A stretch of 64,000 nt of DNA, from assembly GCF_004535825.1 (NCBI RefSeq), contig NZ_SGVY01000002.1, forward strand, positions 1-64,000. Direction: 5' to 3'. Positions 1 through 7,145 of the stretch are shown here, piece by piece (the stretch's first letter is position 1; every line of letters starts with the position of its first letter). The DNA is from Segatella hominis (GTDB lineage: Bacteria > Bacteroidota > Bacteroidia > Bacteroidales > Bacteroidaceae). The notes beneath the pieces are model-generated. The model was not told the origin of the DNA, searched no databases, and saw only the letters and a list, made by a program, of their open reading frames with translations. The position numbers and the translations under genes were made by a program.

Positions 1-318
1 AGATTTATAGGTGATGTTCTTACAAGTCAGTTCTTCGATAGCACGCAATATGGTGTCTGCGCTGCAAGTGCGAAGAGTTGGATGAAGAGACAAATGTTTC
101 ATCAGGTGAGTTGTAACATCCTCAATACATGAGCCGCCACAAAGATATACGCACATCAGAGAGCGTAGAATTTCGCTATATTGATAACCAAACATAGTGC
201 ATCTCAATCCCAAGGTGGAATCTATGGTTTGAGCTAAAAGAGCATCAAATTGCTCCATAATAGAAAAAATTCCTCCAAAAGGAGTGAGTTTCTCAGATTT
301 TATTTGTACTTTTGCCAT
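1..318 (-). CDS. IS1380-family DDE transposase, N-terminal 106 codons
   Basis: The reading frame runs from an ATG at 316-318 leftwards off the window edge. The peptide begins MAKVQIKSEKLTPFGG and continues with a segment about a cysteine- and glycine-containing helix (CVYLCGGSCIEDVTTHL) and SADTILRAIEEL. That N-terminus is characteristic of IS1380-type transposases in Bacteroides and Prevotella. The catalytic DDE residues lie outside the window, so activity cannot be judged. The gene is partial because of the window edge, with no internal stop in what is visible. Confidence 0.8.
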   Translation of the reverse strand, partial: MAKVQIKSEKLTPFGGIFSIMEQFDALLAQTIDSTLGLRCTMFGYQYSEILRSLMCVYLCGGSCIEDVTTHLMKHLSLHPTLRTCSADTILRAIEELTCKNITYKS

Positions 319-455
319 GTCATATTAGAGTTTTGCTTGTCTTCTTTTCGCAACACTAAGGTAAGTGAAAATTCTGACATGGCAAAATCCTGGGCAACTT
401 TTTGTTGCTCAGGCACTTATAAATAATGTTAAACTATAGTGTTGCGGAATTAAGG
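1..455 (-). mobile_element. Partial IS1380-type insertion sequence (right part only)
   Basis: The window opens inside an insertion sequence. It contains the start of an IS1380-type transposase gene reading leftwards and about 135 bp of leader. The outer end is probably near the sequence GTGTTGCGGAATTAAGG at 439-455, since the next gene's stop codon begins about 10 bp further on. I could not verify the terminal inverted repeat or target duplication because the other end lies outside the window. Confidence 0.65.
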
Positions 456-464
456 ATCTAACTA

Positions 465-1643
465 TTATGCAGAATAAACATTATCAAGAAAGCAGCAAAC
501 AGCTTCTGCTGCTATCTGCTTTTTGGTAACTTTTGCCCCAAATAACTCCAAGGCTTTTTTCCATAGCGATACTGGCATTTCTATTTTTATTCCATTTTTC
601 TGATGTCCTTGCACTAATTGATGATACTTTAAATGCATATTTAAATTATTATCGTTTCCATCTGAATTAACATACTTATAAAATGCATAAAGAACCGTAT
701 CTTTTTGTATAATCCCTGTATCTAATTTGAACAATTTGATTTTTTCAAAATATCCATCAGAAATAGGAATGATGATTCGTATCTTTTCTTCAGAACCATA
801 AAGTCTATCCATTAGAGATAGTGCTTGTTTTATTTCTTGCTGTAAACACAACTTCTTTTTTCCAGCCAAAGAACTTGTAGCTATAACCACAGTGCTTACA
901 TTTACTTTTGTTTGCTCATCTACATTTTGTATTATAAATTCCGCATCCTCTTTTGGGGCTGTTTTATGGGACTTAGCACAAATTTTATCAGAAACAGAAA
1001 CCGAATATCTTGACATAACATCTTTAATTAAAGCCTCATCAACATATCCAAATCTATTTGAAAGGTCTTTCTCGATGAGCTTTTTAATATAAGATTCAGA
1101 ATTTGTCAGTTCGCTATTCAAGTATGAAATTGACAGATAACGTTCCTTACAAAATGCCATCAATGTATCCTTATTAAAAGATTCTTTATGGAATAATTCT
1201 ACAAATTTCTCCCCATTTGGATTATTTTCTGGTTTATATTCTATTCTTAACACAGGCAAGGCAAAATCCTTGTCTGATCTTTCATCATAGAACACTTCTA
1301 TAAATTCTCCAAAATATATACCTATACCAATTCTTGTTGTTGCTATGTACGAGTCTAATTGCTTGCGGTTACGTATTGATTGCTTATTATTAGGGCGCTT
1401 ACATTCTACAAGAAAAGCTTCCTCATTATTGTCAAACACCATGATGTCACATCTTTTATCAGAACTTCCAGACGGAACAATATATTCTGTTTCAATAAAA
1501 TGTTTATCCCAACCCAATTCAAGATTAAGATACTCAACTATACTATCTCTAAACAGAAATTCCTTATCAGAGATAATCTCAGATTCTCGCTTTGATTTAA
1601 GAACATAAGAACAAAACCTAAACCATATTTTTTTGAAATCCAT
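465..1643 (-). CDS. Stand-alone protein with type I restriction R-subunit-like N-terminal nuclease domain
   Basis: This is a 392-residue protein. Residues about 25-150 resemble the HSDR_N domain of type I restriction R subunits, a PD-(D/E)XK nuclease fold. Visible signs are the acidic motif RCDIMVF at about 64-70 and the VECKRP motif about ten residues on. No helicase motor follows, and the C-terminal half has no domain I recognise. Proteins of this form are often annotated as type I restriction R N-terminal domain proteins. The gene ends about 10 bp from the presumed edge of the insertion sequence, so the frame appears intact but its downstream context was replaced. Whether it cuts DNA is inference. 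Confidence 0.6.
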   Translation of the reverse strand: MDFKKIWFRFCSYVLKSKRESEIISDKEFLFRDSIVEYLNLELGWDKHFIETEYIVPSGSSDKRCDIMVFDNNEEAFLVECKRPNNKQSIRNRKQLDSYIATTRIGIGIYFGEFIEVFYDERSDKDFALPVLRIEYKPENNPNGEKFVELFHKESFNKDTLMAFCKERYLSISYLNSELTNSESYIKKLIEKDLSNRFGYVDEALIKDVMSRYSVSVSDKICAKSHKTAPKEDAEFIIQNVDEQTKVNVSTVVIATSSLAGKKKLCLQQEIKQALSLMDRLYGSEEKIRIIIPISDGYFEKIKLFKLDTGIIQKDTVLYAFYKYVNSDGNDNNLNMHLKYHQLVQGHQKNGIKIEMPVSLWKKALELFGAKVTKKQIAAEAVCCFLDNVYSA

Positions 1644-1701
1644 ATTTTACATGCTTAGTTTTTTACTATATAACATCATAACGATGTACATCTAATGAAA
1701 T

Positions 1702-2238
1702 TTACATATCATCAAGATTCTTCTGATGATTTTTCTTATATACTGGTATGTAATTAATTCTATCTGTATACGACATTTTTACTTGATAATCATAATCTTG
1801 TTCTATAACAACCAATGTTATAATTCCCTTCTTACTTTGAAAAGAACAAGATGACACAAAAAAAAACGCCAAAGGAGACTTATATGTTGCATCATAATGT
1901 TTCTCTCGAAGTAACGTTTCTAGTTCATCATACAACACTTTCGCATCATCTTCTTTGAAAAAACTATGGATGAATGTTACTGACCACATTCTTTTCGTAT
2001 CAGGATCATAATGCAAACCAAAATGTTCTATATTTCCAAGGAAAGGACCTTCCATAACACGAAGCCCCACACTTGCATACTTATTATCTGGTGATACATA
2101 AAAGCCCTTGGACTTTAGTTTTGAAGCATACTCGTTAACGCTGCCATCAATTGGAAATCCAAGAAACTTTAAATGTTCCTCAGAAAATGCCTGTATATAA
2201 CACAAGCATAATATAATAATTGTTATAAGTCGTGCCAA
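1702..2238 (-). CDS. Small secreted protein of unknown function
   Basis: A 178-residue protein with a clear N-terminal signal sequence (hydrophobic residues 4-17, cleavage likely near AFSEE). The frame appears to begin at TTG; an ATG a few codons upstream is followed at once by a stop. After the signal comes a phrase (HLKFLGFPIDGS) of a kind I associate with short uncharacterised Bacteroidales exported proteins. It is the sixth gene of a same-strand series of small exported or membrane proteins. Function unknown. Confidence 0.55.
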   Translation of the reverse strand: MARLITIIILCLCYIQAFSEEHLKFLGFPIDGSVNEYASKLKSKGFYVSPDNKYASVGLRVMEGPFLGNIEHFGLHYDPDTKRMWSVTFIHSFFKEDDAKVLYDELETLLREKHYDATYKSPLAFFFVSSCSFQSKKGIITLVVIEQDYDYQVKMSYTDRINYIPVYKKNHQKNLDDM

Positions 2239-2361
2239 ATTTTATCTCATTCCATAATAGGTTACAAAATCTGTGATGTCATTTCCGTACAATTTATACA
2301 TACCTCTACCACAAAGCTATTATCTTTTTGTTGTCATATTCCAATGCGAATAACCTATATT

Positions 2362-2757
2362 CTACAAATAGCCCATTAAACTTTTCACATAAGGATATTC
2401 TACATTAGGGTCTGTTTCTATTTTCAGATTTATCTCATGGCGTTTTGTTGCTTTCTTGTATATGTCAATGTTGTTTCTTATATCAGCCAGTTTCACTTCC
2501 CAAACAGAATCTTCTGTCGGCGACTTAGAATTCCGCAAGAGAGTAGTTTTCAATCTGTCTGTTTCATTCGGAATATAGACATAATATCTGCCATCCCTAC
2601 TAGCTTGAATTGCAAACGCATCTGAATCTGAGGGAGTTTGATTTACTCTAACAGGATTAGTCTTAACTTGACTACAGCTACATAATAATATTATAGCTAT
2701 CACAGATAAAAAGACTTTGCACATAATAAGAGGTTGATTCTTTTTCTGGGTATTCAC
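2362..2757 (-). CDS. Small lipoprotein of unknown function
   Basis: A 131-residue protein with a lipoprotein signal: a basic start, a hydrophobic core and the lipobox-like LLCSC near residue 26. The frame as given starts at GTG; an ATG at codon 12 (position 2724) would give 120 residues and still keep the lipobox. The mature part is mixed alpha/beta in composition with no motif I recognise. It lies 17 bp after the preceding gene of the same-strand series and 123 bp before the next. Confidence 0.5.
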   Translation of the reverse strand: MNTQKKNQPLIMCKVFLSVIAIILLCSCSQVKTNPVRVNQTPSDSDAFAIQASRDGRYYVYIPNETDRLKTTLLRNSKSPTEDSVWEVKLADIRNNIDIYKKATKRHEINLKIETDPNVEYPYVKSLMGYL

Positions 2758-2774
2758 TTTTCAATGTTTATGAA

Positions 2775-3362
2775 TTAGAGCCGATTTCTTCTTCCTCCAT
2801 ATGTCAAAGAGATTGGAGTGTCTTCCAAATCAGGAGTCCATACTGGAGTGAAGTCATATTTGATTTTGTTCTTTTTCATATACTCTTCCAATTTGGAACT
2901 ATCGATTCCGATTTTTTTAATATCACCCAAAAGCTTTTTTACATCATACATTCTTGTATGTTCAAACTTGATAAGAAATATTTCCTTCTGTATTTCTTTA
3001 TTATAGAACATCGCTTCACCATAATGTTGGGAATTGGGACTCATATCATCATTCACAAATTTCAAGAAATTATCCTCACTAAATTCTCTTAAGGACTCAT
3101 AATATTCTTTAGCCTTACCATATTCTGTAGAGAATGCAATACTGTCATTTTCATAATTCTTAATTGACACTTTTACTTCAGGATCATAATACTCTCTACC
3201 ATATCCCCAATTTACACTGTAAAGTTTTACTATTTGAGGATAGTAGGTTACTTGAAAATATTCTGTAACCATATCACAACAGTAATACTTATAGCCAAAG
3301 GCGACAACACATAAGATTGCTATTGGCAATGCTATGCATAAAAACATTTTCTTTTGCTTCAT
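2775..3362 (-). CDS. Membrane-anchored protein of unknown function
   Basis: The ATG at 3362 (MKQKKMFLC) is preferred because it places a basic segment directly before one hydrophobic helix (about residues 5-22). The frame stays open 14 codons further upstream, overlapping less likely sequence. The rest (about 195 residues in total) is polar and probably periplasmic or extracellular. It lies about 49 bp after the preceding gene (by the chosen start) and 17 bp before the next, fitting an operon of small exported proteins. No family recognised. Confidence 0.5.
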   Translation of the reverse strand: MKQKKMFLCIALPIAILCVVAFGYKYYCCDMVTEYFQVTYYPQIVKLYSVNWGYGREYYDPEVKVSIKNYENDSIAFSTEYGKAKEYYESLREFSEDNFLKFVNDDMSPNSQHYGEAMFYNKEIQKEIFLIKFEHTRMYDVKKLLGDIKKIGIDSSKLEEYMKKNKIKYDFTPVWTPDLEDTPISLTYGGRRNRL

Positions 3363-3410
3363 AATAATTGTCACGTTAGAAGAGTTATATCTATTTGCTA
3401 TCATTAGCCA

Positions 3411-4088
3411 TTAATAAAACCTACCACCAAGAGCCTTATAATACTTTATCGTATTTTGAATCGACGTAATGGTGGCTGGTTTTAGCGTTCGAGTATTATA
3501 GTATTTGTCTCCATTCATCTTGATTTTAATACTCTTCGCTTTTTCAAGTGCTCGGATAAGGTCTGTATCGCTAAGTTGAAAATCACACCATTCCCATATT
3601 TGTTCACCTCCACAGTCCGTATTGAAATCCAATCTTCTATACTCATATATTTTGCCATCAATATTGAATATCAAGTCCTTGATAAATAACCAATCACTAG
3701 CAACATACTGAAAAACGAATCTGAAATTTTGCACCTCATTGTTTTGTTTCATGAAGTAGCAATACGTTGCGTTTCTGTTTCGATATTTCGGTTTGTCCTT
3801 AGGGAAAATCCAAGTTTTATTGCTAAATTCATCTTTGTACTGCTTAAAGTTCTTTGCCAATCTTTCCAAATCCTCTTTTTTCTTTTGAACTCTTTCTGCC
3901 TCTGCCGCTTTCTCTGCCTCGATTCTTTTTTGCTCGGCAATGATAGCTGCACTATCAACTTCTTCTACAGAAGTGTTTGTCGAATCCAACTCGTTATGGG
4001 ATGGTTTGTTTACTTTTGATTGGCATGAAGAAAAAACACACCCTATGCAGAAAGCAACTATTGCTAAATATGATAATGATATTTTCAT
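3411..4088 (-). CDS. Lipoprotein with a charged coiled-coil segment
   Basis: The start at ATG 4088 (MKISLSYLAIV) gives a standard lipoprotein signal with the box CVFSSC near residue 22. Residues about 50-85 are rich in E, A, K and R (IIAEQKRIEAEKAAEAE) and should form a coiled coil. The C-terminal 130 residues contain many aromatic residues and probably fold as a globular beta domain. Same-strand neighbours are 12 to 50 bp away. Function unknown. Confidence 0.55.
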   Translation of the reverse strand: MKISLSYLAIVAFCIGCVFSSCQSKVNKPSHNELDSTNTSVEEVDSAAIIAEQKRIEAEKAAEAERVQKKKEDLERLAKNFKQYKDEFSNKTWIFPKDKPKYRNRNATYCYFMKQNNEVQNFRFVFQYVASDWLFIKDLIFNIDGKIYEYRRLDFNTDCGGEQIWEWCDFQLSDTDLIRALEKAKSIKIKMNGDKYYNTRTLKPATITSIQNTIKYYKALGGRFY

Positions 4089-4121
4089 ACTCGTAATATT
4101 TATATACATAAAACTTACATA

Positions 4122-4538
4122 CTACTGCTTGTCAAATACCAATGTGCCTAATGACTTTGACTCTTCTGTCAGTGTCTGTGCTTGTGAATCAAATTTTAGT
4201 TTTTGTTTACCAAATACTTCATACACAATAGTGACATTCTTACCAGAGCGTTCCCAAGTAAAAACAGAAGGACTTCCTCCTTGAACTGTAAAATAGCCTA
4301 TCTTGCCTGATTGAAACACATATGTATCTTGAGTGCGATAGCAATAATATGTTCCTACAATAGGGTCTTCTGTCTTGTTCTTTGCTAACTTTTTAGGACT
4401 TTCGTCCTTCAAAGGTTGGACATCCATTGTGTCAATAACAGCAGAATCAACATCTGCATATTCTTGATTTCTCACAGAATTATTCCCATTACATGACAAT
4501 AGGATTATAGAAACTAATATAAATGAAGCTTTTTTCAT
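4122..4538 (-). CDS. Small lipoprotein with a C-terminal beta-rich domain
   Basis: A 138-residue protein beginning MKKASFILVSIILLSC, a textbook short lipoprotein signal with the lipid-attachment cysteine at residue 16. From about residue 58 (DPIVGTYYCYR) it alternates hydrophobic and polar residues like the short lipocalin-like domains found in many Bacteroidota lipoproteins. That comparison is by pattern only. It starts 22 bp after the preceding gene of the series. Confidence 0.55.
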   Translation of the reverse strand: MKKASFILVSIILLSCNGNNSVRNQEYADVDSAVIDTMDVQPLKDESPKKLAKNKTEDPIVGTYYCYRTQDTYVFQSGKIGYFTVQGGSPSVFTWERSGKNVTIVYEVFGKQKLKFDSQAQTLTEESKSLGTLVFDKQ

Positions 4539-4560
4539 ACTTTTATATATCTTTACAATT

Positions 4561-5322
4561 TTATTTCATAGACATAATAACTTGCATAAGTGCATTTATT
4601 TCCATTGCTTTTTTCTTGTCTCTACCAATCTTTATCAAGAGCATAGGATTGTTCAAGTCACACACATTTACAACAAGTGCATAGTCATGGATTACCTTAT
4701 CATTTTCTTGACGAAAGATAGTTTCTTTTTTTGCCGTAGCACCACCAATAATAGCTCCAGCTTCACCCCCAATTAAAGCACCTGCAATAGAGCGTCCAGC
4801 CAAACTACCTGTATTAGTGGATGTGACAGCCTTAATGTCTCCCTTTAGAATTGTAGACTCATCATCGACCATAAAACTGTTTATATCCCCTATTGCAATT
4901 TCATGACCACAAAGCCATAGTTTCTTTACCTTGTCAAACACAATAAGTTCATTGTCCATATTGAATTGATCAAAACGGCTTTCGTGGATAAGAACAACTC
5001 TACCTGGCTCTCCATTCCTTGCTATCAATTCATTTCTAAAAGCATTATACTTATCTTCCTTCTCTTTAAGTTCCTGCCGCTTTTGCTCTTGGTATCTTTC
5101 CTTTTCTGCAAGTCTTTCTGCACGACGTTTCTCACTTGCATCAAGGTATGAATTTATACTATGTCCTAATATATAGATTGGACAAACTACCATAACTATT
5201 AATCCTATGGCGGAATTGAGATTATCGTTATCGACACCATTGTTGCTAACAAATAGGTAAGCACCTAAAACACAGCCTATAATGGCAGCTATATACTTTA
5301 AAATATCTGATTTATATTTCAT
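4561..5322 (-). CDS. Membrane protein with coiled coil and glycine-zipper segment
   Basis: A 253-residue protein. Two hydrophobic helices lie at about 8-25 and 37-55. A very charged coiled coil follows at 62-95 (ASEKRRAERLAEKERYQEQK). After a cytoplasmic-looking beta domain there is a glycine-rich stretch at about 175-197 (SIAGALIGGEAGAIIGG), typical of glycine-zipper membrane insertions. It is the first gene of the same-strand series that runs down to position 1702. No catalytic motif was seen. Function unknown. Confidence 0.55.
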   Translation of the reverse strand: MKYKSDILKYIAAIIGCVLGAYLFVSNNGVDNDNLNSAIGLIVMVVCPIYILGHSINSYLDASEKRRAERLAEKERYQEQKRQELKEKEDKYNAFRNELIARNGEPGRVVLIHESRFDQFNMDNELIVFDKVKKLWLCGHEIAIGDINSFMVDDESTILKGDIKAVTSTNTGSLAGRSIAGALIGGEAGAIIGGATAKKETIFRQENDKVIHDYALVVNVCDLNNPMLLIKIGRDKKKAMEINALMQVIMSMK

Positions 5323-6088
5323 TATTCTATACTTTTAATTTAACTTATCATTAACTATATTAGCAGCATAACTATAAACGACACCATTATCTTTGATGTA
5401 AATATCTGCTCAACACAACTAATGCCAATGAGATAATTCCTTAAAACATAATGAATATATTTAAGTTATGAAGCAAAAGCGTGAAACTCGCCTCATACTC
5501 GTCCGCAATTCTTGGCCTTCCACAGCCTTACCTGTTGACGAGCAGATAGAGTTTCACGCTGAAAGTTATAATTACCCCAAAAGTGTGCCTTTAGGATATA
5601 AAAATCCTCGGCACACTACGGGAGTAGCAGATACAACTTACCCGTGACATCTTCTCTGCTATGCCATCGACAGGTGATTCTGATTGTGGAAGTTTAGAAT
5701 TGCCAATGTACAAAGCGTTGTTGACGCCCTTTATTATGTCTACAAACGCATTTATTGCGAATGCACTGCACAAAAGTACAAAAAATAAATGAGAATAAGC
5801 TATTTATTAGCAGTTTTTTAGGCGAAAAAAGTGTTTTTGTAGCAAAACTGTCCAAATGACAACAGAAAAACAACAGACAAATGGTCTATTACACTCCGCT
5901 TGACGCAAGCATCAGTGTTTTTGGAAATGTAACAGTCTGAGGATCTACAGGAGAATCTACAGTAAATCAACTGACAGTAACACTAAACCGTCTGAAGAAG
6001 TTGATGGTTAAACGAGCCAAATTTACACCAACAACGTGTAATCTTCGTTCAAAAGCAGGGGACTTTACAAAAATTTATTAGCTAAAGG
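5323..6088. other. Gene-poor spacer
   Basis: Apart from the candidate structured RNA at 5479-5790, I see no gene here. 5323-5478 is AT-rich. 5791-6088 has no open frame of note and no clear repeat; it may be decayed sequence. Confidence 0.5.
5479..5790 (-). ncRNA. Candidate structured RNA
   Basis: The stretch folds very strongly and has no convincing coding frame. An 11-bp perfect stem pairs 5479-5489 with 5549-5559 (GCGTGAAACTC/GAGTTTCACGC). Inside it a 6-bp stem pairs 5498-5503 with 5537-5542. A second arm pairs 5583-5589 with 5610-5616 (GTGTGCC/GGCACAC), enclosing AGGAT/ATCCT. A small CTAC-GGGA-GTAG hairpin follows at about 5616-5627. The strand is inferred from a TACTTTTG -7-like box at 5771-5778 on the minus strand; I found no matching -33 TTTG. 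It could instead be an untranslated leader or a mobile-element remnant. Confidence 0.4.
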
Positions 6089-6119
6089 TTTGCTGTTTCA
6101 AAAAATATGCATACCTTTG
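6089..6119 (+). promoter_or_regulatory. Bacteroidota-type promoter for a short RNA
   Basis: A -33 TTTG at 6089-6092 and a -7 TACCTTTG at 6112-6119 are separated by exactly 19 bp, matching the known Bacteroidota vegetative promoter. The region just downstream folds into a hairpin followed by T residues, not an ORF. Confidence 0.7.
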
Positions 6120-6125
6120 CAGCGA

Positions 6126-6182
6126 CTGTTCCCACCACGCTTCCCATTTGCACAGCGAACCAGGGTGGGACTTTTGCTTTTT
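6126..6182 (+). ncRNA. Candidate short RNA ending in a terminator hairpin, copy 1
   Basis: Starting about 7 bp after the -7 box, about 57 nt can form an outer stem TCCCACC (6130-6136) with GGTGGGA (6164-6170). An inner CGCT/AGCG pair sits at 6138-6141 and 6154-6157. A T-rich tract follows at 6172-6182. The -7 box plus the first 17 nt match a second unit near 32470-32494 at 21 of 25 positions. Promoter, fold and T tract together suggest an independent small transcript. Function unknown. Confidence 0.45.
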
Positions 6183-6279
6183 ACAATCCCAACAACCGCA
6201 TATTCAAAGATGACGCTTGGGGGGATTATATTATGCCACCTTAGCATTTGATTATAAATCACAAAAATTACAAGAAAAG

Positions 6280-6311
6280 TTTGACTGTTTCGAATATTCA
6301 GCGTATCTTTG
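6280..6311 (+). promoter_or_regulatory. Promoter of the small ORF pair
   Basis: TTTG at 6280-6283 and TATCTTTG at 6304-6311 are 20 bp apart. The next ATG is at 6340, leaving a leader of roughly 20 nt with a purine-rich stretch (AAAGAAAGGAAAG) suited to ribosome binding. Confidence 0.65.
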
Positions 6312-6339
6312 CTACAATAATAAAAGAAAGGAAAGCTAT

Positions 6340-6492
6340 ATGGAAACAAAAGCCAAGAAGATACAAGTTCATACTATAGACTACAAAGACATCGACAATT
6401 TTTTTCCTGCTCATAGCGAAATTACAATGTCTCCACTTCCGAAAGGACACGTAACTCGACTCGCTACCATCAACAAGGTTAAGGTTCAATGA
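6340..6492 (+). CDS. Small protein of 50 residues, function unknown
   Basis: The frame begins METKAKKIQVHT and has its own promoter 29 bp upstream, plus a purine-rich stretch before the ATG, which is why I chose this start over the longer upstream frame. The peptide has a basic N-terminus and a mixed middle (DIDNFFPAHSEITM), with no cysteines or membrane segment. Its stop overlaps the start of the next small ORF by ATGA, a sign of translational coupling. The pair could be a toxin-antitoxin or regulatory pair, but nothing in the sequence proves it. Confidence 0.4.
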   Translation: METKAKKIQVHTIDYKDIDNFFPAHSEITMSPLPKGHVTRLATINKVKVQ

Positions 6493-6614
6493 AAAACTTC
6501 AAGATGAAAAAGTCTATTACACAAAAATATCCTGCAAAGGCTGAAAGCATTTTGTCAAGTTGTTTTGTGATAAAACCTACAACAAACAATAAACTTGAAT
6601 ATTGCGAAGAGTAA
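6489..6614 (+). CDS. Small protein of 41 residues, coupled to the upstream ORF
   Basis: The frame starts at the ATG inside the ATGA overlap with the previous ORF's stop and encodes MKNFKMKKSITQKYP followed by a short hydrophobic and cysteine-containing middle (ILSSCFVI) and an acidic end. It is too short for family assignment. The overlap with the promoter-bearing ORF upstream is the main argument that it is translated. Confidence 0.35.
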   Translation: MKNFKMKKSITQKYPAKAESILSSCFVIKPTTNNKLEYCEE

Positions 6615-6631
6615 GACGCCTATTATCTAAA

Positions 6632-7068
6632 AAATCCCTGCCATAGGAAGCCTTTCCTACAGTACATCTTGTTTTTCAGACGTTTGCAAATCGTTCGCCA
6701 TTGGCGAACGATTTATTAATTTACTCCACTGCTCATAGAAAATACGCATTTTCTTTATGCTTGCAGGTGAAAAGCCACGCAATTCTGGCAGTTCTCTTCT
6801 CAGTTGTTCGCTGATAGTCTCGATGGCTACTCATCGCCTGTAAGTTAGCTTACGAGTGATGACAATTCACTCTGCGCAGCCGCCATCTCAGTGCCTATAT
6901 TGCAGGGCGTTCCGCCCATCTCTTAAATATATAGTCGATAATTTTTCTTCCATAACTCTTCATTATTATAGTTTTTGCTGCAAATTTACGATTTAATTGT
7001 GAAACAACCAAAGTTATCACGGCTTTTTTCAAATAAGAAATCCCTGCCATAGGAAGCCTTTCCTACAG
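6632..7068. repeat. 31-bp direct repeat bracketing the DUF1016 remnant
   Basis: The same 31 bp occur at 6632-6662 and 7038-7068, beginning AAATCCCTGCCATAGGAAGC. The right copy is the 5' arm and loop of a complete terminator hairpin; the left copy lacks the closing arm. The 375 bp between them hold the DUF1016 remnant. Confidence 0.75.
6657..6980 (-). pseudogene. Remnant of a DUF1016 (YhcG-type) nuclease gene
   Basis: On the minus strand, codons from about 6829 down to the stop at 6657-6659 read IETISEQLRRELPELRGFSP followed by ASIKKMRIFYEQW. That is the conserved DUF1016 N-terminal pattern. Upstream the frame is closed by stops; a likely old start (MEEKLSTIYLRDG, near 6960) is out of frame with the conserved part. 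The remainder of the gene, including the C-terminal PD-(D/E)XK nuclease domain, is missing. The surviving stop lies inside one copy of a 31-bp repeat. Confidence 0.5.
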
Positions 7069-7079
7069 CAGGGATTTTT
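7038..7079. terminator. Bidirectional terminator downstream of carB
   Basis: AAATCCCTGC at 7038-7047 pairs perfectly with GCAGGGATTT at 7068-7077. An inner TAGGAA/TTCCTA stem sits at about 7050-7065. T residues follow on the plus strand. It lies about 65 bp past the carB stop on the other strand and could serve both directions. Confidence 0.7.
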
Positions 7080-7145
7080 CTATTGGGAATCATCAAGAAT
7101 GACTTAACTGTCAATTCTTAATCACTAATAAATAATCACTAAACA

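Noticed and set aside
5591-5773. 60-codon minus-strand ORF
   Set aside because: It begins at TTG and lies within the folded RNA candidate; no ribosome-binding stretch or recognisable protein pattern.
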